Source of the DNA: Bacillota bacterium
GTDB taxonomy: Bacteria; Bacillota_A; Clostridia; Peptostreptococcales; Anaerovoracaceae
NCBI GenBank assembly: GCA_017547345.1
Contig: JAFYPY010000110.1
Span: forward strand, 1 to 15,126
DNA: 15,126 nt
Direction: 5' to 3'
Under the pieces are notes generated by a model. It was not told the DNA's origin, searched no databases, and saw nothing but the letters and a program-made list of their open reading frames with translations. Position numbers and translations under genes: made by a program. This document shows positions 7,693 through 15,126 of this stretch, in pieces. The first letter of the stretch is position 1. The number at the start of each line of letters is the position of its first letter.

Positions 7693-8814
7693 ATGAACAA
7701 GGAATTTATCCAGGCAATTGAAGATTTAGAAAAAGAACGTCAAATTTCCAAAGATGTGCTAATTGAAGCAATAGAATCAGCTTTAGTATCAGCATACAAA
7801 AAGAATTACGGCACTTCAAATAATGTAAGAGTAGATATTGACAGAGAAAACGGAGATATCGCTGTTCTTATGAGAATGGACGTTGTAGAAGAAGTTGAAG
7901 ATGATTTAACACAGATTTCTGTAGAAGAAGCTAGAGAAATTGACTACAGATATGAAGCAGGAGACATCGTAGAATACCAGGTTACTCCAAGAGACTTTGG
8001 TAGAATTGCGGCACAGACTGCAAAGCAGGTAGTTGTACAGAGAATCAGAGAAGCAGAAAGGGGCATGATTTTTGAAAACTACAGCACAAGACAGGGAGAG
8101 ATTGTTACAGGTACTGTACAGAGAATTTCCGGGGAAACTATGTTCATCAATTTAGGAAGAACAGAAGGAATCTTAAGTGCTAACGAACAGGTTCCGGGAG
8201 AAACATACAAGGTTAATGATAGACTAAAAGTCTTCATTATGGATGTTAAGAAGACTACAAAAGGTCCTCAGGTATTCCTTTCCAGATCACATCCTGGTCT
8301 TGTGAAGAGACTATTCGAACTTGAAGTTCCTGAAATTGGTGACGGAACAGTAGAAATCAAAGGAATCGCTAGAGAAGCAGGTTCAAGAACAAAACTTGCT
8401 GTTTACACTGAATTTGAAGATGTAGACCCAATCGGAGCTTGTGTTGGTACAAGAGGAGCAAGAGTTCAAACAATCGTAGATGAACTAAACGGCGAAAAGA
8501 TTGATATCATTACTTGGAGCGAAGACCCTGTTGAATTAATTTCCAGCGTTCTTAGCCCTGCAAAGGTAGAAGCTGTTATTATCGACAGCCTTGAAGAAAA
8601 GAATGCTACAGTAGTAGTTCCTGATTACCAGCTATCCCTTGCAATCGGTAAGGAAGGTCAGAATGTAAGACTTGCAGCTAAGGTAAGTGGATGGAAAATT
8701 GACATCAAGAGCCACACTCAGTACGAAGCTATGGCACAGAATATCGACGGAAACGAAATCATTGAAATTGAAGAAGTTTGCGAAGAGGAAGCGGATTTCG
8801 TAGAAGTAGAATAA
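7693..8814 (+). CDS. nusA: Transcription termination/antitermination protein NusA
   Basis: NusA binds RNA polymerase near the RNA exit channel and promotes pausing, hairpin-dependent termination and, on rRNA operons, antitermination. The 373-residue protein matches the short Gram-positive form (about 371 in B. subtilis) and lacks the two acidic C-terminal repeats of E. coli. The polymerase-binding N-terminal domain spans about 1-128, the S1 domain about 134-200 (GEIVTGTVQRISGE), KH1 about 230-290 with GTRG at 252-255, and KH2 about 302-345 with GKEG at 319-322. The C-terminus is a short acidic tail rich in Glu. A strong ribosome site AAGGAGG (7676-7682) overlaps the rimP stop codon, and two TAA stops stand in tandem. 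It may repress its own operon through the hairpin at 7152-7176. Confidence 0.98.
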   Translation: MNKEFIQAIEDLEKERQISKDVLIEAIESALVSAYKKNYGTSNNVRVDIDRENGDIAVLMRMDVVEEVEDDLTQISVEEAREIDYRYEAGDIVEYQVTPRDFGRIAAQTAKQVVVQRIREAERGMIFENYSTRQGEIVTGTVQRISGETMFINLGRTEGILSANEQVPGETYKVNDRLKVFIMDVKKTTKGPQVFLSRSHPGLVKRLFELEVPEIGDGTVEIKGIAREAGSRTKLAVYTEFEDVDPIGACVGTRGARVQTIVDELNGEKIDIITWSEDPVELISSVLSPAKVEAVIIDSLEEKNATVVVPDYQLSLAIGKEGQNVRLAAKVSGWKIDIKSHTQYEAMAQNIDGNEIIEIEEVCEEEADFVEVE

Positions 8815-8842
8815 TAAATAGCTTGTTTCGGGAGGTGATTTC

Positions 8843-9121
8843 ATGAAAGAAAATAAAGTTCCTATGCGTAGATGTATAGGCTGTATGGAATCTAAAGAAA
8901 AAAAATATCTGGTTCGCATTACCGGATACGAAAATGACGTAACTCTTGATATGACCGGAAGAGCAAAAGGCAGAGGCGCATACCTATGTAAAGGTAGTGA
9001 GGCATGCCTAGAGAAAGCATACAAAAAGAGAGCATTGGAGAGAAGCCTTAGAATGCAGGTAACTGAAGAACAGAAAGAAGCTATCTCCAAAGCGTTGAAG
9101 GAAACAGAGAATGAAAGATAA
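8843..9121 (+). CDS. rnpM: RNase P modulator RnpM (YlxR family)
   Basis: This is a 92-residue basic RNA-binding protein of the YlxR family. In B. subtilis the family member has been reported to bind the RNase P RNA and modulate its activity, and is now called RnpM. The signature PMRRCIGC is at residues 7-14 and the GRGAYLC loop at 43-49. Cys11, Cys14, Cys49 and Cys55 could together form a metal site, but this is only a possibility. The start has an extended ribosome site GGGAGGTGAT (8830-8839), nearly the full complement of the 16S tail, which suggests efficient translation. The gene sits in its standard place between nusA and ylxQ. Its 3' end overlaps ylxQ by 11 bases. Confidence 0.93.
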   Translation: MKENKVPMRRCIGCMESKEKKYLVRITGYENDVTLDMTGRAKGRGAYLCKGSEACLEKAYKKRALERSLRMQVTEEQKEAISKALKETENER

Positions 9122-9416
9122 AGTTTTGAATTATCTCGGGCTGGCAGCGAGGGGAAGATTGCTGGCAGTTGGATATAATACATGTATGTTTATGATGGGC
9201 AAGAGAAAAGTCAAAGTTGTTGTTTTGGCTAGTGACCTTGCCGAAAACTCGATGAAGAAGATGGTATCCTTGTGTACACGCAATAATGTAGATTACGTGG
9301 TATATGGTACAAAGGAAACCCTTTCCCATAGAACGGGCAAAGAGGATTCAGGAATCTTCGGCATCACAGATGAAAATCTAGCAAAAGCGATACTAGATGA
9401 GATTAATAATAGATAA
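9111..9416 (+). CDS. ylxQ: L7Ae/L30e-family RNA-binding protein YlxQ
   Basis: This 101-residue protein belongs to the ribosomal L7Ae/L30e fold family, whose members bind kink-turn RNAs. The exact RNA partner of YlxQ is not established. Visible family features are the N-terminal YLGLAARGRLLAVGYN segment, the central strand VKVVVLASDLAENSMKKM, and the C-terminal LSHRTGKEDSGIFGITDENLAKAIL, close to the B. subtilis protein in length and layout. The start at 9111 lies inside the end of ylxR (11-base overlap) and has AAGGA at 9098-9102, eight bases upstream. The overlap suggests translational coupling with ylxR. Annotation as ribosomal protein L7Ae should be avoided; the genomic position identifies the YlxQ subgroup. 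Confidence 0.92.
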   Translation: MKDKVLNYLGLAARGRLLAVGYNTCMFMMGKRKVKVVVLASDLAENSMKKMVSLCTRNNVDYVVYGTKETLSHRTGKEDSGIFGITDENLAKAILDEINNR

Positions 9417-9437
9417 TCTTAAAGAGGAGGTGTTCTA

Positions 9438-12158
9438 ATGACGACAGAGAGCAAGGCAAAAGAAACGAAAATTGTTAAGGCTGCACCTAAGAGCCATGAA
9501 GATCATCATGAAGATGAGCCTAGAGTGACGGTTAAGGCGGCGGCAAAACCACATATGAGAACTCAATCAAAGCAGGCGAAACCTCAGCAGCAGGCACAGG
9601 AAAGACCTACTGCAAGACCGCCAATTGGCAAGCCTGTTGTAAATAAAGATTTAGAAAGCAGAGGTTCAAGACCACCAATCGGCAAGCCTGTTGTACCTAA
9701 AGAAGTAGCAGAAAGAGGCAAGGAAACTAAGGTGGCTGAACCGAAGGTAGAAGCACCAAAGGTTGAAGTTAAAGTAGAAGAACCTAAAGTGGAACCAAAG
9801 GTAGAAGCACCAAAGACTGAAAATAAAGTAGAACCTAAGGCGGAAGCGCCAAAGGCTGAAGCTAAAGAAGAAGAAAAGGTATCTAAGCCAAAGGTTGAAA
9901 GAGCTCCAAGAACTGATAAGAATGAAAGACCTCAGAGAGGCGAAAGACAGGATAGGGGCGAAAGACCTCAGCGCGGTGACAGACCGGAAAGAGGACCAAG
10001 AAAGGACTTCGGCGATAGACCTCAGCGTGGTGACAGACCAGAAAGAGGACCAAGAAAGGACTTTGGGGACAGACCTCAGAGAGGCGAAAGACAGGATAGA
10101 GGAGAAAGAAAGGATTTTGGCGATAGACCAAGCCGTCCTCAGCAGGAAAGACGCGACTCTCGTGACCAGAGACCTGCAGCATCAGCAGAATTAGCTCCAA
10201 AGCAGAGCCAGAAACGTGCTGAAAAGATGCAGTATCAGGACAAAGAAAGAAATAAGTTTGCAAAGCTTGACAATGGCAATGCATCCGGCAAAAAGAACAA
10301 GCAGAAGATTCAGGAACGTTCATTAGAAAAAGCGGCTAAACCAAAGAAATATAACAAACCAAAGCCGCAAGTTGAAGAAGAGGATATAATGGAAGATTTA
10401 CCAACAGGAGCAATTGCAGTAACGGTACCTATTACAGTAGCAGGTCTATGTGAACAGGCTGGAATTTCAACATCTCAGGTTATCATGGCCCTAATGAAGA
10501 TGGGTATTATGGCAAATATTAACCAGAACATCGATGAAGATACAGTTATGATTCTGGCGGATGAGTTAAAACTAAATGTTGTAGTAACAAAGGTTGAAGA
10601 AGAAGAGATAGAAGAAGGCTTAGAAACATTCGAAGATAAGGAAGAAGATCTAGAGCCAAGAGCACCAATCATTACTGTAATGGGTCACGTAGACCACGGT
10701 AAGACTTCATTACTTGACGCTATTAGAAGTACAAATGTAACAGTTTCCGAAGCTGGTGGTATCACACAGCATATCGGTGCTTCTGAAGTATATATCAATG
10801 GCCAGAAGATTGTATTCTTAGATACTCCAGGTCACGAAGCGTTTACAGCAATGAGAGCTAGAGGTGCACATACTACAGATATCGCTGTACTAGTAGTTGC
10901 AGCAGACGACTCTGTAAAGCCTCAGACAATCGAATCTATCTCCCATGCTAAGGCTGCAGGTGTACCAATTATCGTAGCAATCAACAAGTGCGATAAGCCA
11001 GCTGCAAACCCAGAAAGAGTTAAGCAGGACTTAACTGAACATGGTATTTTAGTAGAAGACTGGGGTGGAGATACAATCTGCGTACCGGTATCCGCTAAGA
11101 CAAGAGATGGTATCGAAAACTTACTAGAAATGATTCTTTTACAGGCAGAAATGCTTGAATTAAAGGCTAACCCTAACAGACTTGCTATGGGTACAGTAAT
11201 AGAAGCTAGATTAGACAAAAACAAAGGTCCGGTAGCTACACTTCTTGTAACTAATGGTACAGTTAAGAGCGGTATGTCCGTAGTAGCTGGTACATCTGCC
11301 GGTAGAATCCGTCTAATGACAGACTTCAAGGGCGACACTATCCGTAAGGCTGGTCCGTCCACAGCAGTAGAAATCCTTGGTTTGACAGAAGTTCCTGAAG
11401 CAGGTGATACATTTAACGTTGTTAAGGACGATAAGCTAGCTAAGGAAATCGCAGAAAACAGAAAGACTAAGTTAAGAGAAGAAGTCCTTGCAAGAAACGC
11501 AAGCACAACTCTTGAACAGTTATTCAGCCAGATTCAGGAAGGTGAAACTAAGGATCTTAACCTAATCATCAAGGGTGACGTAACAGGTTCCATCGGTGCT
11601 ATTGTTTCTTCCCTTGAAAAGTTATCCAACGAAAACGTTAGAGTTAAGATTGTACACACAGGCGTAGGTACAGTAAACGAATCCGACGTAACTCTTGCTG
11701 GAACAACTGGTTCCATCATCATCGGTTTCAACGTAAGACCTACAACTGCAGTTCAGGCTCTTGCTGAAAGAGAAAAGATCGAGATGAGACTTTATAGAGT
11801 TATCTACGATATTATCAACGATATCGAAGACGCTATGAAGGGTATGCTTGATCCAGAATTCAAGGAAGAAGTTCTTGGTAAGGTTGAAGTTAGAGATACA
11901 TTCAAGGTTCCTAACGTTGGCGTTATCGCAGGTGCATACGTTACTGAAGGTAAGGTTGTGCGTAATGCAGAAATCAGACTTGTTCGTGATGGTATCGTAA
12001 TTCACGAAGGTAAGATTTCCTCATTAAAGAGATTCAAGGACGATGCTAAGGAAGTTAACCACGGCTATGAATGTGGTCTTGGTATTGACAACTATAATGA
12101 CATCAAGATTGGTGATATAATTGAATGCTTCCATATGGTAGAAGTTGAAAGGAAATAA
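9438..12158 (+). CDS. infB: Translation initiation factor IF-2
   Basis: IF-2 is the GTPase that brings initiator fMet-tRNA to the 30S subunit and drives 50S joining. The 906-residue protein has a long, disordered N-terminal region (about 1-315) and a conserved C-terminal two-thirds. The IF-2 N-subdomain is at about 330-385. In the GTPase domain G1 is GHVDHGKTS (416-424), G2 GGITQH (440-445), G3 DTPGH (462-466), G4 NKCD (516-519) and G5 SAK (552-554). Domains II, III and the tRNA-binding C2 domain follow to the end. The N-terminal region contains repeats: RPPIGKPVV twice, a Lys/Glu/Pro-rich stretch and an Arg/Asp/Gly-rich array. The start has AGAGGAGGTG at 9424-9433. A possible internal start at 10389 (Met318) has a closely spaced GAGGA. 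ylxP, which follows infB in B. subtilis, is absent; rbfA follows after three bases. Confidence 0.98.
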   Translation: MTTESKAKETKIVKAAPKSHEDHHEDEPRVTVKAAAKPHMRTQSKQAKPQQQAQERPTARPPIGKPVVNKDLESRGSRPPIGKPVVPKEVAERGKETKVAEPKVEAPKVEVKVEEPKVEPKVEAPKTENKVEPKAEAPKAEAKEEEKVSKPKVERAPRTDKNERPQRGERQDRGERPQRGDRPERGPRKDFGDRPQRGDRPERGPRKDFGDRPQRGERQDRGERKDFGDRPSRPQQERRDSRDQRPAASAELAPKQSQKRAEKMQYQDKERNKFAKLDNGNASGKKNKQKIQERSLEKAAKPKKYNKPKPQVEEEDIMEDLPTGAIAVTVPITVAGLCEQAGISTSQVIMALMKMGIMANINQNIDEDTVMILADELKLNVVVTKVEEEEIEEGLETFEDKEEDLEPRAPIITVMGHVDHGKTSLLDAIRSTNVTVSEAGGITQHIGASEVYINGQKIVFLDTPGHEAFTAMRARGAHTTDIAVLVVAADDSVKPQTIESISHAKAAGVPIIVAINKCDKPAANPERVKQDLTEHGILVEDWGGDTICVPVSAKTRDGIENLLEMILLQAEMLELKANPNRLAMGTVIEARLDKNKGPVATLLVTNGTVKSGMSVVAGTSAGRIRLMTDFKGDTIRKAGPSTAVEILGLTEVPEAGDTFNVVKDDKLAKEIAENRKTKLREEVLARNASTTLEQLFSQIQEGETKDLNLIIKGDVTGSIGAIVSSLEKLSNENVRVKIVHTGVGTVNESDVTLAGTTGSIIIGFNVRPTTAVQALAEREKIEMRLYRVIYDIINDIEDAMKGMLDPEFKEEVLGKVEVRDTFKVPNVGVIAGAYVTEGKVVRNAEIRLVRDGIVIHEGKISSLKRFKDDAKEVNHGYECGLGIDNYNDIKIGDIIECFHMVEVERK
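9615..9722 (+). repeat. Two 54-bp units in infB encoding RPPIGKPVV modules
   Basis: The segment RPPIGKPVV is encoded twice, starting at 9615 (residue 60) and 9669 (residue 78), giving an exact 18-residue, 54-base period. The nine-residue core is identical in protein and differs in DNA at a few third positions. The rest of each unit is diverged (NKDLESRGS against PKEVAERGK). It lies in the disordered N-terminal part of IF-2. Confidence 0.85.
9738..9851 (+). repeat. Lys/Glu/Pro-rich repeats in infB
   Basis: The octapeptide EPKVEAPK starts at 9738 and again at 9792, again exactly 54 bases apart, and a third variant EPKAEAPK starts at 9831. The stretch is low-complexity and highly charged, and probably forms an extended linker. 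It is seen directly in the IF-2 translation; no function is assigned. Confidence 0.75.
9924..10121 (+). repeat. 54-bp tandem array in infB (Arg/Asp/Gly-rich)
   Basis: Three tandem 54-base units at 9960-10013, 10014-10067 and 10068-10121 encode 18 residues each, of the form DRPQRGDRPERGPRKDFG. A shorter 12-residue unit precedes them (9924-9959) and a degenerate one follows (DRPSRPQQERR). The third unit has GERQDRGER in place of GDRPERGPR, matching the first partial unit, which suggests past recombination between units. The Arg-Gly-rich charge pattern could contact RNA or the ribosome, but that is inference. Confidence 0.92.
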
Positions 12159-12161
12159 ATA

Positions 12162-12578
12162 ATGGGAAAAGGTTACAGAGCTGGTAGACTTGGTGAAGAA
12201 ATCCGTAAGATTATAAGCAGCATGCTTATCTCTCAGATTAAAGACCCAAGACTATCTTCAATGATAAGCATTTCAGGTGTTGATGTAACAAAGGACGGAA
12301 GCTATGCTACTATCTACGTTTCAACACTTGACTTTAGCAAAGATGCAGCTGAAAAAGAGGCTAACGAAAAGGAAATCCTTGCTGGCCTTGCAAGTGCATC
12401 AGGTCTTTTCCGTAAGGAAGTTGGCCGTCAGATTAGAATGCGCCGTGTGCCGCAGCTTATCTTTAAGATGGACCACTCCATGGACTACGGAAAACACATA
12501 GACGATATTTTAAGTACTATGGATTTTGACAGTTATCAAAAAGACGAAGAAGAGGATTTTGACGACTTCTTGGAGTAA
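12162..12578 (+). CDS. rbfA: 30S ribosome-binding factor RbfA
   Basis: RbfA is a KH-type protein that binds the immature 30S subunit near helix 1 of 16S rRNA, supports its processing and matters for growth in the cold. The 138-residue protein shows the family elements: N-terminal EEIRKIISSMLISQIKDPRL, the VDVTKDGSYATIYVS strand pair, and GLFRKEVGRQIRMRRVPQL followed by FKMDHSMDYGKHID. The tail is acidic (about 127-138). The start follows the infB stop by three bases, and its ribosome site AAAGGA (12148-12153) lies in the last infB codons, so translation is probably coupled. RbfA beside RimP and IF-2 makes this operon a 30S-maturation and initiation cluster. Confidence 0.96.
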   Translation: MGKGYRAGRLGEEIRKIISSMLISQIKDPRLSSMISISGVDVTKDGSYATIYVSTLDFSKDAAEKEANEKEILAGLASASGLFRKEVGRQIRMRRVPQLIFKMDHSMDYGKHIDDILSTMDFDSYQKDEEEDFDDFLE

Positions 12579-12581
12579 GAT

Positions 12582-13556
12582 ATGAAGAACAATTCATTAA
12601 AAGAAATTGCACTAAAGTTAGATGAGGCAAAGAGCGTAATGCTCTTTCCTCATATCAATTTAGATGGAGACGCGCTAGGATCATGTGCTGCTCTTTGCAA
12701 AGCTCTTAGAAAGAATGGCAAAAACGCGTGGATTCTGCTGGAAGATGATATTCCGGCAAATTTGCGTTTTTTGGACAAGGGCTATTGCACATGGGATGTG
12801 GATGTTATTGAGAATCCCGATGTATGCATGTGTGTAGACTGCGGTGATTTAGGACGTTTTCCAAAGCGTGCTGAAAAGTTTAAGACAGGTAAGACTACAA
12901 TTTGTCTTGACCACCATAGAACGACAGAGTTTTTCTGCGAATATAACTATGTGGATTCAATCGAAGCCGCCACTGGACAGATTATGTATGACCTTCTAAT
13001 GGCGATGGAAGTTGAACCAGATAAGGAAATCGGAGAAGCTATTTTCGCGGCAATTACGACAGATACAGGAGACTTTCAGTATTCAAATACTCAGAAAAAG
13101 AGCCACTTAATCGTTGCCGATTTATATGACTGGGGCACTGATTTTAACATGGTAAGTGTGGAAATCTACGAAAATGTTCGCATGGAAAAGACTCTATTAA
13201 AGAGTGCAGCCATGGAGACAATTAAGGTCATTGGAGATGGACTTGGAGCGATAGTTTATATAACTCAGGATATGCTTCAAAAGACTGGTGCTACAATGGA
13301 CGAGAGCGAAGGCATCGCTCAGGATTTAAGAGCTATTGCCGGCGTTGAGTTTTCTGCCTTAGTTAAGGAATACGGCCCTGAAACTTGCAGAGTAAGCCTT
13401 AGAGCAAAGAGACGTGGCGATGTAGCCGTGATTGCTCAAAACTTAGGTGGTGGTGGCCACACTAAGGCTGCAGGTTGTACGATAAATGCTCCTATTATGG
13501 ATGCTGTTGCTGCCGTTGAGACTGAAATATTAAAAGCTATCAAGGAATTAAACTAG
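12582..13556 (+). CDS. nrnA: DHH/DHHA1 phosphoesterase NrnA (nanoRNase/pAp phosphatase)
   Basis: NrnA-type enzymes degrade RNA oligonucleotides of two to five residues and dephosphorylate 3'-phosphoadenosine 5'-phosphate, replacing oligoribonuclease in many Firmicutes. The 324-residue length is typical. The DHH domain has HINLDGDALGS with His24, Asp28 and Asp30, VDCGDLGR with Asp86 and Asp89, the name motif DHH at 110-112, and TTDTGDF with Asp161: the full two-metal manganese site. The DHHA1 substrate-binding domain ends with GGGGHTKAAG (289-298). The start is three bases after the rbfA stop, with a GGAG ribosome site in the end of rbfA. truB begins one base after its stop. The nrnA-truB pairing is common in Clostridia. 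Pfam family is secure; the pAp activity is inferred from the family. Confidence 0.93.
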   Translation: MKNNSLKEIALKLDEAKSVMLFPHINLDGDALGSCAALCKALRKNGKNAWILLEDDIPANLRFLDKGYCTWDVDVIENPDVCMCVDCGDLGRFPKRAEKFKTGKTTICLDHHRTTEFFCEYNYVDSIEAATGQIMYDLLMAMEVEPDKEIGEAIFAAITTDTGDFQYSNTQKKSHLIVADLYDWGTDFNMVSVEIYENVRMEKTLLKSAAMETIKVIGDGLGAIVYITQDMLQKTGATMDESEGIAQDLRAIAGVEFSALVKEYGPETCRVSLRAKRRGDVAVIAQNLGGGGHTKAAGCTINAPIMDAVAAVETEILKAIKELN

Positions 13557-13557
13557 T

Positions 13558-14535
13558 ATGATAGAAAATGGAATTTTAAACATTAATAAGCCGCAGGGCA
13601 TGACTTCTCACGACGTAGTATATAGAGTGAGAAGAGCCCTAGGCATCAAGAGAGTAGGTCACACAGGAACTCTTGACCCTATGTGTACAGGTGTACTTCC
13701 AATTTGCATTGGTACGGCAACCAGAGTTACAGAGTATCTTGATTTAGACTTCAAAACTTACCGTTGCACCTTGCTTCTTGGTAAGCAGACGGACACACAG
13801 GATATCTGGGGTGAGGTCTTAGAAGAAAAACCTACTGACAACATTACTGAAGAAGATATCAAAGAAGCTTTTAGCGGATTTAGAGGTATCATCGATCAGA
13901 AGCCTCCAATGTATAGCGCAGTTAGAGTCAACGGAAGAAGACTTTATGAATACGCTCGTGCAGGAGAAGAAGTAAATGTTAAGACTAGAAAGATTTATAT
14001 TAATAGCCTTAATATTGATAAAATTGACCTAGGAAACAAGACAGTAGTGTTTACTGTTGAGTGTTCTAAGGGAACATATATTAGAACTATTTGTCAGGAT
14101 GTAGGTATTGCACTTGGATGTGGTGCCACTATGACATCTCTAGAAAGACTTGCTAGCGGCGAGTTCAAGATTAAAGATGCCATTGACCTTGAAAAACTAC
14201 AGGAGATGTCAGTGGAAGAAATTGAAAAACTAGTTCTTCCTGCAGACTACCCTCTTGTTTATTTTGGACAGGTAGTTGTTGACGTTCCTACTGCTAAAAA
14301 GTTTGTGGATGGTCATCATCTTGCTCTTAAGCAGTGCGAGATGCTCCGTGAACCAGCTTATAGATACAAGGACTTCGTGCTAGACATGAGGGAAGAATAT
14401 AAGGGTGCATATAATGTTTATAAGAAGACTGAAAGTGGTAAACATTTCCTAGGCGTAGCTTTTTATAATCACACATATAAGAAGCTAGTCGCTGATAAAG
14501 TTTTATCAAGAGGTGAGGAACTTGAAAATATTTAG
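13558..14535 (+). CDS. truB: tRNA pseudouridine(55) synthase TruB
   Basis: TruB isomerises uridine 55 in the T-loop of nearly all tRNAs and also acts as a tRNA-folding chaperone. The 325-residue protein starts with INKPQGMTSHDVV and has the catalytic motif GHTGTLDPMCTGVLP, with Asp40 the catalytic aspartate. Further motifs are KPPMYSAVRVNGRRLYEYAR-like (partly QKPPMYSAV, then NGRRLYEYAR) and CSKGTYIRTICQDVG, which carry the tyrosine and arginine of the active site. The last 80 residues are less conserved and correspond to the PUA-like C-terminal domain. The ATG is one base after the nrnA stop, with AAGGA at 13542-13546. The 3' end overlaps the proposed TTG start of ribF by 14 bases. Confidence 0.97.
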   Translation: MIENGILNINKPQGMTSHDVVYRVRRALGIKRVGHTGTLDPMCTGVLPICIGTATRVTEYLDLDFKTYRCTLLLGKQTDTQDIWGEVLEEKPTDNITEEDIKEAFSGFRGIIDQKPPMYSAVRVNGRRLYEYARAGEEVNVKTRKIYINSLNIDKIDLGNKTVVFTVECSKGTYIRTICQDVGIALGCGATMTSLERLASGEFKIKDAIDLEKLQEMSVEEIEKLVLPADYPLVYFGQVVVDVPTAKKFVDGHHLALKQCEMLREPAYRYKDFVLDMREEYKGAYNVYKKTESGKHFLGVAFYNHTYKKLVADKVLSRGEELENI

Positions 14536-15126
14536 ATCATTAGATGAAATTAATAATATTGAGCCTTGCGCAGTAGCACTAGGGAATTTTGATGGTGTCC
14601 ACAAGGGTCATCAGGAACTTATTCATAGAGCGGTGAGAACTGCAAAGAGACATGGCATCAAGAGTGCTGTATTTACTTTCTCAAATCACCCTAGAAATAT
14701 GATTCCTGGACAAAAGTCAGTTGAAAACATTATTTACAACGACGAAAAGGCCGCTCTTATAGAAGAACTTGGTGTGGATTATCTTTTTGATATTCCATTC
14801 ACTAAAGAAATCATGACTATGGAGCCTATCGACTTTGTTAAGGGCCTAATTGTAGAAAAATTTAAGGCTGCAGAGACTTTCTGCGGATTTAACTACAAGT
14901 TTGGTTTTAAGGCTGCTGGGAACGTTAAATTCCTAAAGGCATGTGCCAAAGAAATGGGTTTTGTTGCCAATGAAGTTCATCCTGTTAGTGTGGACGGAGA
15001 AGTTGTTAGCTCAACTCTAATAAGAGGCCTTATTAAATCCGGCGAAGTGGATGAATGCCTTCACTATCTAGGCAGAAACTACAGCATCGGTGGTGAAGTT
15101 GTGGTTGGCAATAAGCTTGGAAGAAC
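14522..15126 (+). CDS. ribF: Bifunctional riboflavin kinase/FMN adenylyltransferase, 3' end missing
   Basis: RibF phosphorylates riboflavin to FMN and adenylates FMN to FAD. The frame is open from a TTG at 14522 to the window edge, about 201 codons of an expected 310 or so. The translation starts MKIFRSLDEINNIEP, close to normal RibF N-termini, and no ATG or GTG upstream in frame gives a better fit. A GAGGTG-type ribosome site lies at 14509-14515. Adenylyltransferase motifs are LGNFDGVHKGHQ with the nucleotidyl-transfer HKGH, FSNHPR, FCGFNYKFG and SSTLIRGLIKSG. The riboflavin kinase domain begins at RNYSIGGEVVVGNKLGR and is cut by the window end. The truB-ribF pairing is standard in Firmicutes; the 14-base overlap suggests coupled translation. 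Confidence 0.94.
   Translation, partial: MKIFRSLDEINNIEPCAVALGNFDGVHKGHQELIHRAVRTAKRHGIKSAVFTFSNHPRNMIPGQKSVENIIYNDEKAALIEELGVDYLFDIPFTKEIMTMEPIDFVKGLIVEKFKAAETFCGFNYKFGFKAAGNVKFLKACAKEMGFVANEVHPVSVDGEVVSSTLIRGLIKSGEVDECLHYLGRNYSIGGEVVVGNKLGR

Noticed and set aside
8632..9183. 183-codon open frame on the minus strand across nusA, ylxR and ylxQ
   Set aside because: Covers three well-identified genes on the other strand and shows no family features.
9399..9420. AT-rich inverted repeat AGATTA/TAATCT before infB
   Set aside because: Only six base pairs, nearly all A-T, with an eight-base loop and no T-run; too weak for a terminator or regulator call.
9895..10194. 99-codon plus-strand frame with repeated KDLREAKDR-like segments
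   Set aside because: An out-of-frame reading of the 54-base infB array; the repeats mirror the IF-2 repeats, and no ribosome site supports it.
10922..11506. 194-codon open frame on the minus strand inside infB
   Set aside because: Antisense to the conserved IF-2 GTPase and domain II; Ser/Leu-rich composition typical of a shadow frame.
1..15126. Search for CRISPR arrays, insertion sequences, tRNA or rRNA genes and defence genes
   Set aside because: None seen; the window is filled with housekeeping genes on one strand, with no inverted terminal repeats, spacer-like arrays or tRNA-like folds noticed.

Overview
The window is a gene-dense, single-strand stretch of a chromosome from a low-to-mid GC Gram-positive bacterium, most likely an anaerobic clostridial lineage. 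The evidence for this is a PolC-type replicase, a short NusA without the C-terminal repeats of proteobacteria, the ylxR-ylxQ pair between nusA and infB, and nrnA between rbfA and truB. AGA arginine codons and strong AGGAGG-type ribosome binding sites fit as well. Genus or family cannot be fixed from the sequence alone. There are no mobile elements, CRISPR arrays, tRNAs or rRNAs. All thirteen genes point right and are packed with overlaps or gaps of a few bases.

Bases 1-7054 hold the end of one transcription unit: dxr (5' end missing), rseP, ispG and polC. dxr and ispG are two steps of the MEP isoprenoid pathway, rseP is a site-2 membrane protease, and polC is the replicative DNA polymerase. 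A strong intrinsic terminator at 7083-7108 closes this unit.

Bases 7055-7197 are the only sizeable non-coding gap. It holds the terminator, a candidate promoter that partly overlaps it, and a second perfect hairpin just before the rimP ribosome binding site. That hairpin resembles a NusA-dependent attenuator.

Bases 7198-15126 hold the classic nusA-infB operon: rimP, nusA, rnpM/ylxR, ylxQ, infB, rbfA, nrnA, truB and ribF (3' end missing). These genes serve transcription elongation and termination, 30S maturation, translation initiation, tRNA modification, turnover of very short RNAs and flavin cofactor synthesis.

The most unusual feature is PolC. Its polymerase, zinc, OB and PHP parts are all present in one open frame. 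The DEDD-type 3'-5' proofreading exonuclease that normally interrupts the PHP domain is absent, replaced by a short acidic linker. All nine expected PHP metal-ligand positions carry suitable residues. This suggests a PolC that either proofreads with its PHP domain or depends on a separate exonuclease.
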